A stretch of 64,000 nucleotides of DNA from Flavobacteriales bacterium (GTDB lineage Bacteria > Bacteroidota > Bacteroidia > NS11-12g > UBA9320). Shown piece after piece: positions 46,699 to 53,833 of the stretch. The notes under the pieces were generated by a model, which made no database searches, was not told where the DNA came from, and was given only the letters and a program-made list of their open reading frames with translations. The stretch covers positions 1 through 64,000 of the forward strand of contig JACJZV010000005.1 in NCBI GenBank assembly GCA_020635395.1, read 5' to 3'. Each line of letters starts with the position of its first letter. The first letter of the stretch is position 1. Position numbers and translations under genes: made by a program.

Positions 46699-47530
46699 GT
46701 TTGTCGAAATATAGGTTTAAAACTACACCAATTACCACCAATGCCATTCCTAAAATAGACCATACGTTAAAAACATCATTGAAAATTAGATAGCCAAGAA
46801 CAAGGCCATATATTACACCCAGATTAGAAACGGCGGCTACTTTGTTCGCCATTTCTGACTGATAAGCCTTCGTAAGAAAATGTTGGGCAATTTGGGTAAG
46901 AACTCCAATAATAACTAGGTAACCATACTCTTTTACCGATGGCCAAACCCAGTTTCCGGTAATAAGCACAATAGCTAAGGTAATAGGAACAGCCAAAAAA
47001 GGGAAGTAGAAAATAATGACATTACTATTTTCGGTAAATTTTAATTTTCGGATGCAATTGTAAGCTGCCCCGCTAAAAAGTGCACCTCCCACACCTGCCA
47101 AAACTGGAAACCATTGCAATCTTTCATCCACTTGTTTCATCAACAAAATGCCGGCAAAACTGATACTAAAAAACAACACTTGAACCCATTTGAGCTTTTC
47201 TCGCAAATAAAAATGAGCAATAACTGCGGTAAAAATAGGCGACAAATAATGAACCACCATTGCCGCGGCCAACGGCAATTTATGCAACGAATAAAAGAAC
47301 ATGACCAACGCCATGGTGCCAAACAACCCTCTAAGTATTAAAACTTTACGATTATTTCCCCAAAACGACATACGCTTCCGTTTTAAAATCACTGCCGACA
47401 AAATGAGGGAAATGATGGCACGAAAAAATACAATTTCTGATGACGGAATGCCAGGTGTCAGTTTGATGAATACATTCATAAAGGCAAAAGTCAACCCTGC
47501 CCAAATCATCATTTTAATTCCGTAGGTCAT
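46679..47530 (-). CDS. EamA/DMT-family transporter
   Basis: A 283-residue inner-membrane protein with ten predicted helices in two five-helix halves, the EamA (drug/metabolite transporter) plan. IPSSEIVFFRAIISLILSAV near the start and the second-half segment YLVIIGVLTQIAQHFLTKAY are family-typical. Substrates vary widely (amino acids, nucleotide sugars, drugs) and cannot be assigned. The C-terminus overlaps the rplT terminator. It lies 6 bp downstream of hipA on the same strand, so the toxin-antitoxin operon may read through into it. Confidence 0.88.
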   Translation of the reverse strand: MTYGIKMMIWAGLTFAFMNVFIKLTPGIPSSEIVFFRAIISLILSAVILKRKRMSFWGNNRKVLILRGLFGTMALVMFFYSLHKLPLAAAMVVHYLSPIFTAVIAHFYLREKLKWVQVLFFSISFAGILLMKQVDERLQWFPVLAGVGGALFSGAAYNCIRKLKFTENSNVIIFYFPFLAVPITLAIVLITGNWVWPSVKEYGYLVIIGVLTQIAQHFLTKAYQSEMANKVAAVSNLGVIYGLVLGYLIFNDVFNVWSILGMALVVIGVVLNLYFDKQKSPKI

Positions 47531-47536
47531 CGGCTT

Positions 47537-48805
47537 TTAATTGAGGATAGTAAAATCTGACTTGATACTTTTAATAATTTGGATGGGGATGTTGTTCTCG
47601 TGCATTGATTTTTCCAAAACCTCGATAGCAGTCTGCACTTTGGCAATAATTCCAGTAGGATTTTTTATTGTATATTTTTCCGCAGTTATCATTACATCTG
47701 ATAGCCGAATATCTATTCTCTTTGAATTTACGGATAATGCTCTACTGACATGCGTATAATTCATCATCGGATTAAGGGAATACGTCAAATCATAGGCCGG
47801 AGACAAATGCCATTTGTCGGTTTCTAAATCATAAATAAATGAGTGATTTTTCAAATGATCATCGCTATTGCCAAAAACAATATTAAAAATCATTCTTGTA
47901 AATAGTTCTTGTATTTCTGTATAAGGGATTTTCAGAAATAAGGCGAGTTCAAAAAGGTTTTCGTAGCTCGATACTTCCGAATTTTTGTAGCTCCACCCTG
48001 TGAGTCCGGTTGCTGTGAGCGTATGAATTTTTTTGCCGTTATTTCTATCAAAACGTTCAGTTGCAAAATGCTTATTGTCAATCATTTTTGATGGCATCAT
48101 TCTAATTCCACATTCAAGTGCCGTTAAATAGTAACAATATTCGATTAGCTCTCTGGGATAAGCCACTTCATCCAAATCCAATTTTACGATAAGGTGTCGA
48201 TAGTTATCCGAATAATTGATGTCGCCCGGAATTATTTTTCCAGTTACTTTATGTTCCGAAATTAAAATTTTTGGCCGAGCACCGCCAACCGAAGTTCCCA
48301 TTTTAAAAATATTAATTAACCCTTGCGTATCAAGTTTGGGGTTGAGCGTATTTTGTTTGTTGGTCAATACTTGCTTTAAAACTTCAGCTATTTCTTTAAC
48401 ATCAATTGTAGAGTTTGATGGAAAATCAAGGCAGGGTTTATACTCTAATGCCCCCATACCTCTATTACCGATATAGGCCAATTGTTGCAATACATTTATT
48501 CTTTTCAACCCTTTCTGTTGGGACTCTAACCAAGTTTTAAAAATGATATTTCCGAATGAATCGGGAAGAGAATCGGCAATTTGGGGAGGCAATCCTTTAA
48601 AAACATCATCATTAAATTTACTAAAAACCTGAACTTGCGAAATGGGTTTTATAATGCCCGTTTGCGGGAAAAGATTTAAGCGTTTATTTTCGACAATAAA
48701 TGTCGGATCATATTGAAAATAAGACCTGTTCAGGTTTTCGTCCAATCCCACTTTTCCAATTTCCTTCCCGAAACAATATACACTAATAATGTTGTTTTTT
48801 ACCAT
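47537..48805 (-). CDS. hipA: HipA-family serine/threonine kinase toxin
   Basis: HipA-type toxins are kinases that halt growth, in E. coli by phosphorylating glutamyl-tRNA synthetase. The 422-residue protein shows the N-terminal HipA fold (LPDSFGNIIFKTWL), the conserved TSVGGARPKILI loop, the catalytic GNSDDHLKNHSF (general base and Mg ligands) and SPAYDLTYSLNP (second metal site). All appear intact, so it should be active. The XRE-type antitoxin gene ends one base before it. The target in this organism is unknown. Symbol given by family resemblance. Confidence 0.9.
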   Translation of the reverse strand: MVKNNIISVYCFGKEIGKVGLDENLNRSYFQYDPTFIVENKRLNLFPQTGIIKPISQVQVFSKFNDDVFKGLPPQIADSLPDSFGNIIFKTWLESQQKGLKRINVLQQLAYIGNRGMGALEYKPCLDFPSNSTIDVKEIAEVLKQVLTNKQNTLNPKLDTQGLINIFKMGTSVGGARPKILISEHKVTGKIIPGDINYSDNYRHLIVKLDLDEVAYPRELIEYCYYLTALECGIRMMPSKMIDNKHFATERFDRNNGKKIHTLTATGLTGWSYKNSEVSSYENLFELALFLKIPYTEIQELFTRMIFNIVFGNSDDHLKNHSFIYDLETDKWHLSPAYDLTYSLNPMMNYTHVSRALSVNSKRIDIRLSDVMITAEKYTIKNPTGIIAKVQTAIEVLEKSMHENNIPIQIIKSIKSDFTILN

Positions 48806-48806
48806 G

Positions 48807-49070
48807 TTAGTAAAGTGGGTTTATACTGGTATCGTTTATTTTTTGGTTGATTGTTCGATTAAGTTCTTCCAATAAATTGAAATGATGCACAACTTTTAAA
48901 AGAGTATCTATCGTAAAATTTTGTCCGGATTCGAGGTTTTGAACCGTAATGCGTGAAAGACCTAATAAATCGGCCAATTCCACTTGCGATAAGCCCTCCT
49001 TCTTTCGTAATTTTTTTACGAGATTCCCAAGTTGCACTTTTACATCCCTAATTGAAACAACCTCCAACAT
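48807..49070 (-). CDS. hipB: HipB-like XRE-family antitoxin
   Basis: An 87-residue helix-turn-helix protein. LRKKEGLSQVELADLLGLSR ITVQNLESG is the DNA-binding HTH of the Cro/C1 type (about residues 21-50). It directly precedes hipA, the normal order for hipBA, and should bind both the kinase and the operator. Palindromes TATACT-N5-AGTATA and CATATTATAATATG lie upstream (49073-49122) and are the likely binding sites. The C-terminal tail (TINQKINDTSINPLY) is probably the flexible, degradable part. Confidence 0.88.
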   Translation of the reverse strand: MLEVVSIRDVKVQLGNLVKKLRKKEGLSQVELADLLGLSRITVQNLESGQNFTIDTLLKVVHHFNLLEELNRTINQKINDTSINPLY

Positions 49071-49072
49071 AT

Positions 49073-49122
49073 TATACTATGCAAGTATAATCAATATTTT
49101 ACAAAAAGCATATTATAATATG
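49073..49122. promoter_or_regulatory. Probable hipBA operator/promoter
   Basis: Two palindromes precede hipB: TATACT-N5-AGTATA (49073-49089), beginning three bases before the ATG, and a perfect 14-bp CATATTATAATATG (49109-49122). The minus-strand TATACTTG that forms a -7-like box lies inside the first palindrome, so a bound repressor would block initiation. Confidence 0.6.
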
Positions 49123-49141
49123 TAAAAAAAATTGCATATTA

Positions 49142-50239
49142 TTACTTTTTCGACTTTTCAAACTTCTTCATTGCCGAGGCAATTACCTGGTGCATATCAT
49201 AATATCTGTATTCGGCCAAACGACCGCCAAAAACATATTTACTTTTCTTTTCAGCCAACGTTTTGTATTTGGCATATCGGGTATTGTTTTCTTTATCATT
49301 AATGGGGTAAAATGGTTCTTTACCTATATCCCATTTTTGCGGAAACTCTTTCGTAACAACTGTTCTATCTGCGTTTGATTTCTCGAAATGTTTGTGTTCA
49401 ATAATACGCGTAAATGGAATTTGGGCATCCGAATAATTTATAACTGCCACTTCCTGAAACTGTTTTTGCTGTAAAATTTGAATTTCAAACCTCAAACTTC
49501 TGTATTCAAGTTCGCCAAATTGATTGTCAAAAAAAGCATCAATTGGCCCAGTGTAAACTATTTTATGTGCATTGGTTTCGCACCAGTTTTTGATTGAAAA
49601 AAAATCCGTATTCAACTGAACATCAATTCCATCAAGCATTTTTTCAACCATTTTTGTATAACCTCCGATTGGTATGCCCTGAAAATCGTCGTCAAAATAG
49701 TACTCATCACTATTGCTTCTAACAGGAATTCGTTTTAAAATGGAACTCGGCAATTCCGCACAGCTTCTCCCCCATTGCTTTTCTGTATAGCCTTTAATGA
49801 AAATTTCAAATAGCTTTTCTCCAACTTGGCTTTTGGCAAACGATTCAAGTGAGTCATCTATTGGCCTTTCAGTATTTTTAACCAAATATTTCTCAATTGT
49901 TTTGGCATCAGAAAAACCAAACAATTGCCTAAAAGTAATTTGATTTATGGGAAAAGAATACAGTTGATTTTGGTATGAAACTTTTACTAAATGCCGATAA
50001 TCATTGAATTTGGCGAAACGGTTTACAAAATCCCAGATAGGTTTGTGGTTGGTATGAAAAATATGAGCTCCGTATTGATGCACCACGATACCTTGCATGT
50101 TTTGAGTAAAAGCATTTCCGGCAATATGGTTTCGTTTGTCAATTACCAAACATTTTTTGCCAGCATCAGAGGCAAGTCGGGCAAATGTGGCCCCGAAAAG
50201 CCCTGCACCAACAATGATATAATCGTAGTTGAGCGACAA
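49142..50239 (-). CDS. glf: UDP-galactopyranose mutase (TTG start)
   Basis: Glf converts UDP-galactopyranose to UDP-galactofuranose, a precursor for surface polysaccharide. The sequence DYIIVGAGLFGATFARLA is the FAD-binding start, and GAHIFHTNHKPIWDFVNRFA, GYTEKQWG and the C-terminal FGGRLAEYRYYDMHQVI are characteristic. I place initiation at TTG 50239 (365 residues, normal for the family). The ATG at 50296 lies in the base of a 37-base terminator hairpin and would add a leader without homology. It follows mdh and precedes hipB on the same strand. Confidence 0.92.
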   Translation of the reverse strand: MSLNYDYIIVGAGLFGATFARLASDAGKKCLVIDKRNHIAGNAFTQNMQGIVVHQYGAHIFHTNHKPIWDFVNRFAKFNDYRHLVKVSYQNQLYSFPINQITFRQLFGFSDAKTIEKYLVKNTERPIDDSLESFAKSQVGEKLFEIFIKGYTEKQWGRSCAELPSSILKRIPVRSNSDEYYFDDDFQGIPIGGYTKMVEKMLDGIDVQLNTDFFSIKNWCETNAHKIVYTGPIDAFFDNQFGELEYRSLRFEIQILQQKQFQEVAVINYSDAQIPFTRIIEHKHFEKSNADRTVVTKEFPQKWDIGKEPFYPINDKENNTRYAKYKTLAEKKSKYVFGGRLAEYRYYDMHQVIASAMKKFEKSKK

Positions 50240-50250
50240 GTTTTGGATAA

Positions 50251-50296
50251 AATATAAAAATGAGAGCGATTTTGGCGAAGCCAAAATCGCTCTCAT
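50251..50296 (-). terminator. Terminator of mdh
   Basis: A perfect 17-bp stem, arms 50260-50276 and 50280-50296, with loop GAA is followed on the minus strand by TTTTTATATTTTAT. It lies 8 bp after the mdh stop. An ATG at the outer base of the stem creates a spurious extended start for glf. Confidence 0.88.
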
Positions 50297-50304
50297 TCAA
50301 AACA

Positions 50305-51228
50305 CTAATTCAACAAAGCATTCGTGCCTCGAACCCCTTCAGCACTTTCGGTCATTTTGTCTTTTTCGCTGCCGCTCAACGAAATTTCAACAATCTCCTC
50401 GATGCCATTTTTACCAATAATACATGGCACACCAATACACAGGTCGTTCAAACCATATTCACCCTCAACCAATGCCGAACAAGCGAACATTTTTTTAGAA
50501 TCAAGAGCAATTGCTCTAACTAATTCAGATACGGCCGCTCCCGGAGCATACCATGCACTAGTGCCAAGCAAGGCAGTCAAAGTGGCACCGCCCACTTTGG
50601 TATCTTCCACAATTTTCTGCATTCGGTCGGCATCCAAAAATTCAGAAACATTTATACTGTTTCGTGTGGCCTTTTCAATCAAAGGCACCATACCTGTGTC
50701 GCTATGTCCGCCTATAACCATGCCATCCACATCCGATGTTGGGCAGCCCAACGCCTCGGCCAATCTATATTTAAAACGGGCAGAATCTAATGCTCCACCC
50801 ATTCCGATAATTCTATTTTTAGCAATATTGCTTGATTTGTGAACTAAATAAGTCATAGTATCCATTGGGTTGCTCACCACAATAATGATGGTGTTTGGAG
50901 AATATTTCAACAGGTTTTCGGTAACTGATTTTACAATTCCGGCATTAATTCCTAAAAGCTCCTCGCGTGTCATACCCGGTTTTCTGGCAATTCCGCTGGT
51001 AATTACGGCCACGTCGCTATTTGCGGTTTTTGAATAATCATTTGTTATTCCAACAATTTTTGTATCAAACCCATTTAATGATGAAGTCTGCATCAAATCC
51101 ATAGCCTTACCCTCGGCAAAACCTTCTTTGATGTCAACCAAAACTACTTCGTCTGCAAAATCTTTAATGGCAATGTACTCGGCACAACTCGCTCCCACCG
51201 CACCGGCACCAACAACTGTAACTTTCAT
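50305..51228 (-). CDS. mdh: Malate dehydrogenase
   Basis: Mdh interconverts malate and oxaloacetate with NAD+ in the TCA cycle. The 307-residue protein is of the lactate-dehydrogenase-like type: KVTVVGAGAVGASCAEYIA (Rossmann Gly motif at residues 7-12), VLVDIKEG (Asp selecting NAD), SGIARKPGMTREELL (substrate Arg loop), VVSNPMDTMTYL and VIGGHSDTGMVPL with the catalytic His. Its promoter-like TACCTTTG lies 33 bases upstream. The terminator hairpin separates it from glf. Confidence 0.96.
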   Translation of the reverse strand: MKVTVVGAGAVGASCAEYIAIKDFADEVVLVDIKEGFAEGKAMDLMQTSSLNGFDTKIVGITNDYSKTANSDVAVITSGIARKPGMTREELLGINAGIVKSVTENLLKYSPNTIIIVVSNPMDTMTYLVHKSSNIAKNRIIGMGGALDSARFKYRLAEALGCPTSDVDGMVIGGHSDTGMVPLIEKATRNSINVSEFLDADRMQKIVEDTKVGGATLTALLGTSAWYAPGAAVSELVRAIALDSKKMFACSALVEGEYGLNDLCIGVPCIIGKNGIEEIVEISLSGSEKDKMTESAEGVRGTNALLN

Positions 51229-51259
51229 ATTTTATTTTTTTACTTTTCTAATTTGTCGG

Positions 51260-51267
51260 CAAAGGTA
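51260..51267 (-). promoter_or_regulatory. Candidate mdh -7 element
   Basis: TACCTTTG, a perfect TAnnTTTG match on the minus strand, lies about 32 bases before the mdh ATG. No clear TTTG lies around -33. Confidence 0.4.
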
Positions 51268-51322
51268 GAATTTAGATTTGAGATGTAAGTACTGATAGTT
51301 ATCGGATTAAATAACGAGCTAC

Positions 51323-51392
51323 CCGTCATGCAGAGCAAAGCGAAGCATCTCTTAAATTAAAAGTGACGCAGTGGCAAGCCTCTGCATGACGG
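51323..51392. repeat. REP-like palindromic repeat (CGTCATGCAGAG type)
   Basis: CCGTCATGCAGAG (51323-51335) and its exact reverse complement CTCTGCATGACGG (51380-51392) enclose 44 bp that contain AGCGAAGCATCTC. Extragenic palindromes built on GTCATGC-type arms and GAAGCATCTC are common in Bacteroidota genomes. It lies in the 329-bp gap between mdh and scoB; the rest of that gap shows no ORF or RNA gene. Confidence 0.65.
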
Positions 51393-51557
51393 ACACAATA
51401 GACAACTGCCTCGTGATTAAAAGTACGTCGAAACTTAATGAGTTAATCAGGTATTTTCAGAAATATTTATTTTCAAAAATACTCTGCAAAACTTTCCTAC
51501 ATCATTCATTTTTTTGTAACCAAGCCAGCAAAACTACAAATGAACCAATTAAATTAT

Positions 51558-52211
51558 TTACCCCTCCATAACCGGAATATCGCCTTCCACAATCAGCCTT
51601 CCGTCTGTCGCCTTTCGCACCATTTCCACGGTAACACCAGGGGCAAGTTCTTTCAATTCAAAACCTCTTTCGGTAATGTCCATCACACACAAATCTGTCA
51701 CCACTTTTTTTACACAACCCAAACCTGTTACCGGAAGTGTCAATTCTTTAAGTAATTTAGATTCTCCTGCCTTGTTGGTGTGCATCATTGCCACAATAAT
51801 ATTCTTGGCAGAAGCCACCAAATCCATGGCTCCGCCCATACCTTTTACCATTTTGCCTGGGATTTTCCAGTTTGCAATATCGCCGCGGTCATTCACTTCC
51901 ATTGCTCCAAGCACTGTCAAATCAACCCTCCCGCTGCGTATCATACCAAAACTTGTGGCCGAATCGAAAAAAGCCGATCCTGGCAATGTGGTAACCGTCT
52001 GTTTTCCGGCATTTATCAAATCGGCATCTACCTCGGCCTCTGTTGGAAAAGGCCCCATACCCAGCAAACCATTTTCTGACTGAAGTGTAACGGTCATTCC
52101 CTTGGGAATATAATTGGCCACCAAGGTTGGCACTCCAATGCCCAAATTTACGTAATATCCGTCTTTTAATTCTTTTGCTATTCGCTTTGCAATTCCGTTT
52201 TTGTCTAACAT
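51558..52211 (-). CDS. scoB: 3-oxoacid CoA-transferase subunit B
   Basis: Subunit B of succinyl-CoA:3-ketoacid CoA-transferase, which activates acetoacetate with CoA from succinyl-CoA. The 217-residue protein has NLGIGVPTLVANYI, SENGLLGMGPFP with the catalytic Glu that forms the CoA thioester, and GKMVKGMGGAMDLVASAKN. Its partner scoA is normally directly adjacent, but here a methyltransferase gene (52218-52964) separates them; scoB starts 6 bp after it. All three are probably one transcript. Confidence 0.95.
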   Translation of the reverse strand: MLDKNGIAKRIAKELKDGYYVNLGIGVPTLVANYIPKGMTVTLQSENGLLGMGPFPTEAEVDADLINAGKQTVTTLPGSAFFDSATSFGMIRSGRVDLTVLGAMEVNDRGDIANWKIPGKMVKGMGGAMDLVASAKNIIVAMMHTNKAGESKLLKELTLPVTGLGCVKKVVTDLCVMDITERGFELKELAPGVTVEMVRKATDGRLIVEGDIPVMEG

Positions 52212-52217
52212 AATTTT

Positions 52218-52964
52218 TTATTTTCTGGTAACCACACCAATGCCAAGATATTTTTGATTTTTGAGCTCAATTTCAGGATACTGATCGATATATTCGATAG
52301 TATGATAATCTCCAGAGTTTTTCAACCACTTCCAAAATTTAACCACACCAGGGCAATTGGCATCAACAATATCATGAAATGCCATTATTCTTGCGTGATT
52401 CTTTAAAATTAAAAAGTCATTCATAACACTTTCAAAACTGTGATTTGCATCTATCAAAACCATATCAAACTGCTTACCTTTTAGGAATCGGACAAACCGT
52501 CGAGAATAACTTGGCATTTTCTTAAATTCGAACCCGTTTTGTTTTATATATGTTTCTAAAGGTTTATTACTAGCTATATCAACTGCAACGGCAGATATAT
52601 TTCTTCCTAAAGATTTTTTAAGATAGCTCGTCATAGCAACAAAAGTACCACCATGATAAACCCCCAGTTCAAGATATGATTGAACGTTATTTAATTTTGC
52701 AAATTCCATTAATTTAGCCAATTGGTGAGGATATTGCCAAATTTGATACCCAATTCCCAAAAATTGCTGCATATTATTTGGGAAAACTTTTGGCAAATCT
52801 GAACAAAGACCTAATTTACTGATGAACTCCTCCAATTCCAATAAGTTTGAGTTTTCATTGACAGACTCAAGTAATTTTGAATTGTTAAAGTTTGCACAAG
52901 AATTGAACTTCTTTGGTATTGAATCTTTAATTATAAAACCAATATCTTTTAAGACTTCAATCAT
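52218..52964 (-). CDS. SAM-dependent methyltransferase (CmcI/Methyltransf_24-like) inserted between scoA and scoB
   Basis: A 248-residue class I methyltransferase-like protein. SYLELGVYHGGTFVAMTSYL is motif I with the Gly-rich SAM loop, VAVDIASNKPL follows as motif II, and VLIDANHSFESVMNDF with FHDIVD are the later motifs of the cephalosporin-hydroxylase-like (CmcI) group that often acts on sugars or lipids. The first 80 residues are unlike the core. Its ATG overlaps the scoA stop (ATGA), and scoB follows 6 bp later. It reads as cargo placed in a ketone-body operon; its substrate is unknown. Confidence 0.8.
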   Translation of the reverse strand: MIEVLKDIGFIIKDSIPKKFNSCANFNNSKLLESVNENSNLLELEEFISKLGLCSDLPKVFPNNMQQFLGIGYQIWQYPHQLAKLMEFAKLNNVQSYLELGVYHGGTFVAMTSYLKKSLGRNISAVAVDIASNKPLETYIKQNGFEFKKMPSYSRRFVRFLKGKQFDMVLIDANHSFESVMNDFLILKNHARIMAFHDIVDANCPGVVKFWKWLKNSGDYHTIEYIDQYPEIELKNQKYLGIGVVTRK

Positions 52965-53653
52965 CCCCTTACCGTCCTTTGCTCAATCCTTTTCTCATAA
53001 TTCACACCCTGAAAAATGGCATTTACAAAAATGCCGGGTACATGAATAAAATTGGGTTCAAGTTCGCCGGGTTGCACCAGTTCTTCCACTTCGGCAATAG
53101 TAAACTTTCCGGCCATGGCCATCATGGGGTTAAAATTTCTTGCGGTAGCTTTAAAAATTAGGTTTCCATCGGTGTCGCCTTTCCAGGCTTTAACAATAGC
53201 AAAATCGGCATCAAAGGCGTGTTCCAACAAGTACATTTTCCCATTAAATTCTCTTGTTTCTTTTCCTTCCGCCACTTCTGTGCCATGGCCAGCCGGTGTA
53301 AAAAAGGCCGGAATACCTGCCCCGGCAGCACGGCATCGCTCGGCCAAGGTACCCTGTGGAATCAAATCAACCTCCAACTCGCCTGTCAACAATTGCCTCT
53401 CAAACTCCTCATTTTCACCCACATACGAGCTTATCATTTTTTTAACTTGTTTACCTTTAAGCATCAATCCAATGCCAAAATCATCAACTCCGGCATTGTT
53501 TGAAATACATGTCAATCCCTTAACACCTTTTTTAACTAATGCAGAAATGCAGTTTTCCGGAATACCACATAATCCAAAACCACCGAGCATCAAGGTCATG
53601 TTATCCGTAATGTTTTGTATCGCCTCATCGGCGTTTGAAACCACTTTGTTCAT
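52961..53653 (-). CDS. scoA: 3-oxoacid CoA-transferase subunit A
   Basis: Subunit A of the acetoacetate CoA-transferase. The 230-residue protein has the Gly-rich MLGGFGLCGIPENCI of the CoA-binding site, ISNNAGVDDFGIGLML and FFTPAGHGTEVAEGKETREF, all typical. The stop overlaps the methyltransferase start by 4 bp. TATTTTTG (53679-53686) is a good -7 candidate about 25 bases before the ATG. Confidence 0.95.
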   Translation of the reverse strand: MNKVVSNADEAIQNITDNMTLMLGGFGLCGIPENCISALVKKGVKGLTCISNNAGVDDFGIGLMLKGKQVKKMISSYVGENEEFERQLLTGELEVDLIPQGTLAERCRAAGAGIPAFFTPAGHGTEVAEGKETREFNGKMYLLEHAFDADFAIVKAWKGDTDGNLIFKATARNFNPMMAMAGKFTIAEVEELVQPGELEPNFIHVPGIFVNAIFQGVNYEKRIEQRTVRG

Positions 53654-53663
53654 TACAATTTTT

Positions 53664-53810
53664 TATCTTTGTGGACGGCAAAAATAAGAAACATACCTGT
53701 CCATAAATTGGAATAAAATTCTCAAACCCCAAAAACCATCATTTTTCTATAAAAATAGACATCCTTTTTTGCTGATTTTTAAGCTATTTGAAACTAATAA
53801 GTTATTTTTG
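53664..53810. promoter_or_regulatory. Divergent promoter region between scoA and the C25 peptidase gene
   Basis: Perfect TAnnTTTG elements: minus-strand TATTTTTG at 53679-53686 for scoA, plus-strand TATTTTTG at 53803-53810 for the peptidase gene (24 bases before its ATG), and an extra plus-strand TATCTTTG at 53664-53671. No TTTG box at ideal -33 spacing was found for any of them. Confidence 0.35.
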
Positions 53811-53833
53811 ATGTCCTAATCTACAAATAGAAG

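Noticed and set aside
50260..50523. Plus-strand frame starting in the mdh terminator hairpin
   Set aside because: The start lies in an inverted repeat, which mirrors the false glf start; the rest is antisense to mdh.
51676..52083. 135-codon plus-strand frame opposite scoB
   Set aside because: A shadow of the conserved scoB codons with no recognisable domain.
53052..53687. 211-codon plus-strand frame opposite scoA
   Set aside because: It is the complement of a conserved CoA-transferase gene; the composition is Ser/Pro-rich as expected for a shadow frame.
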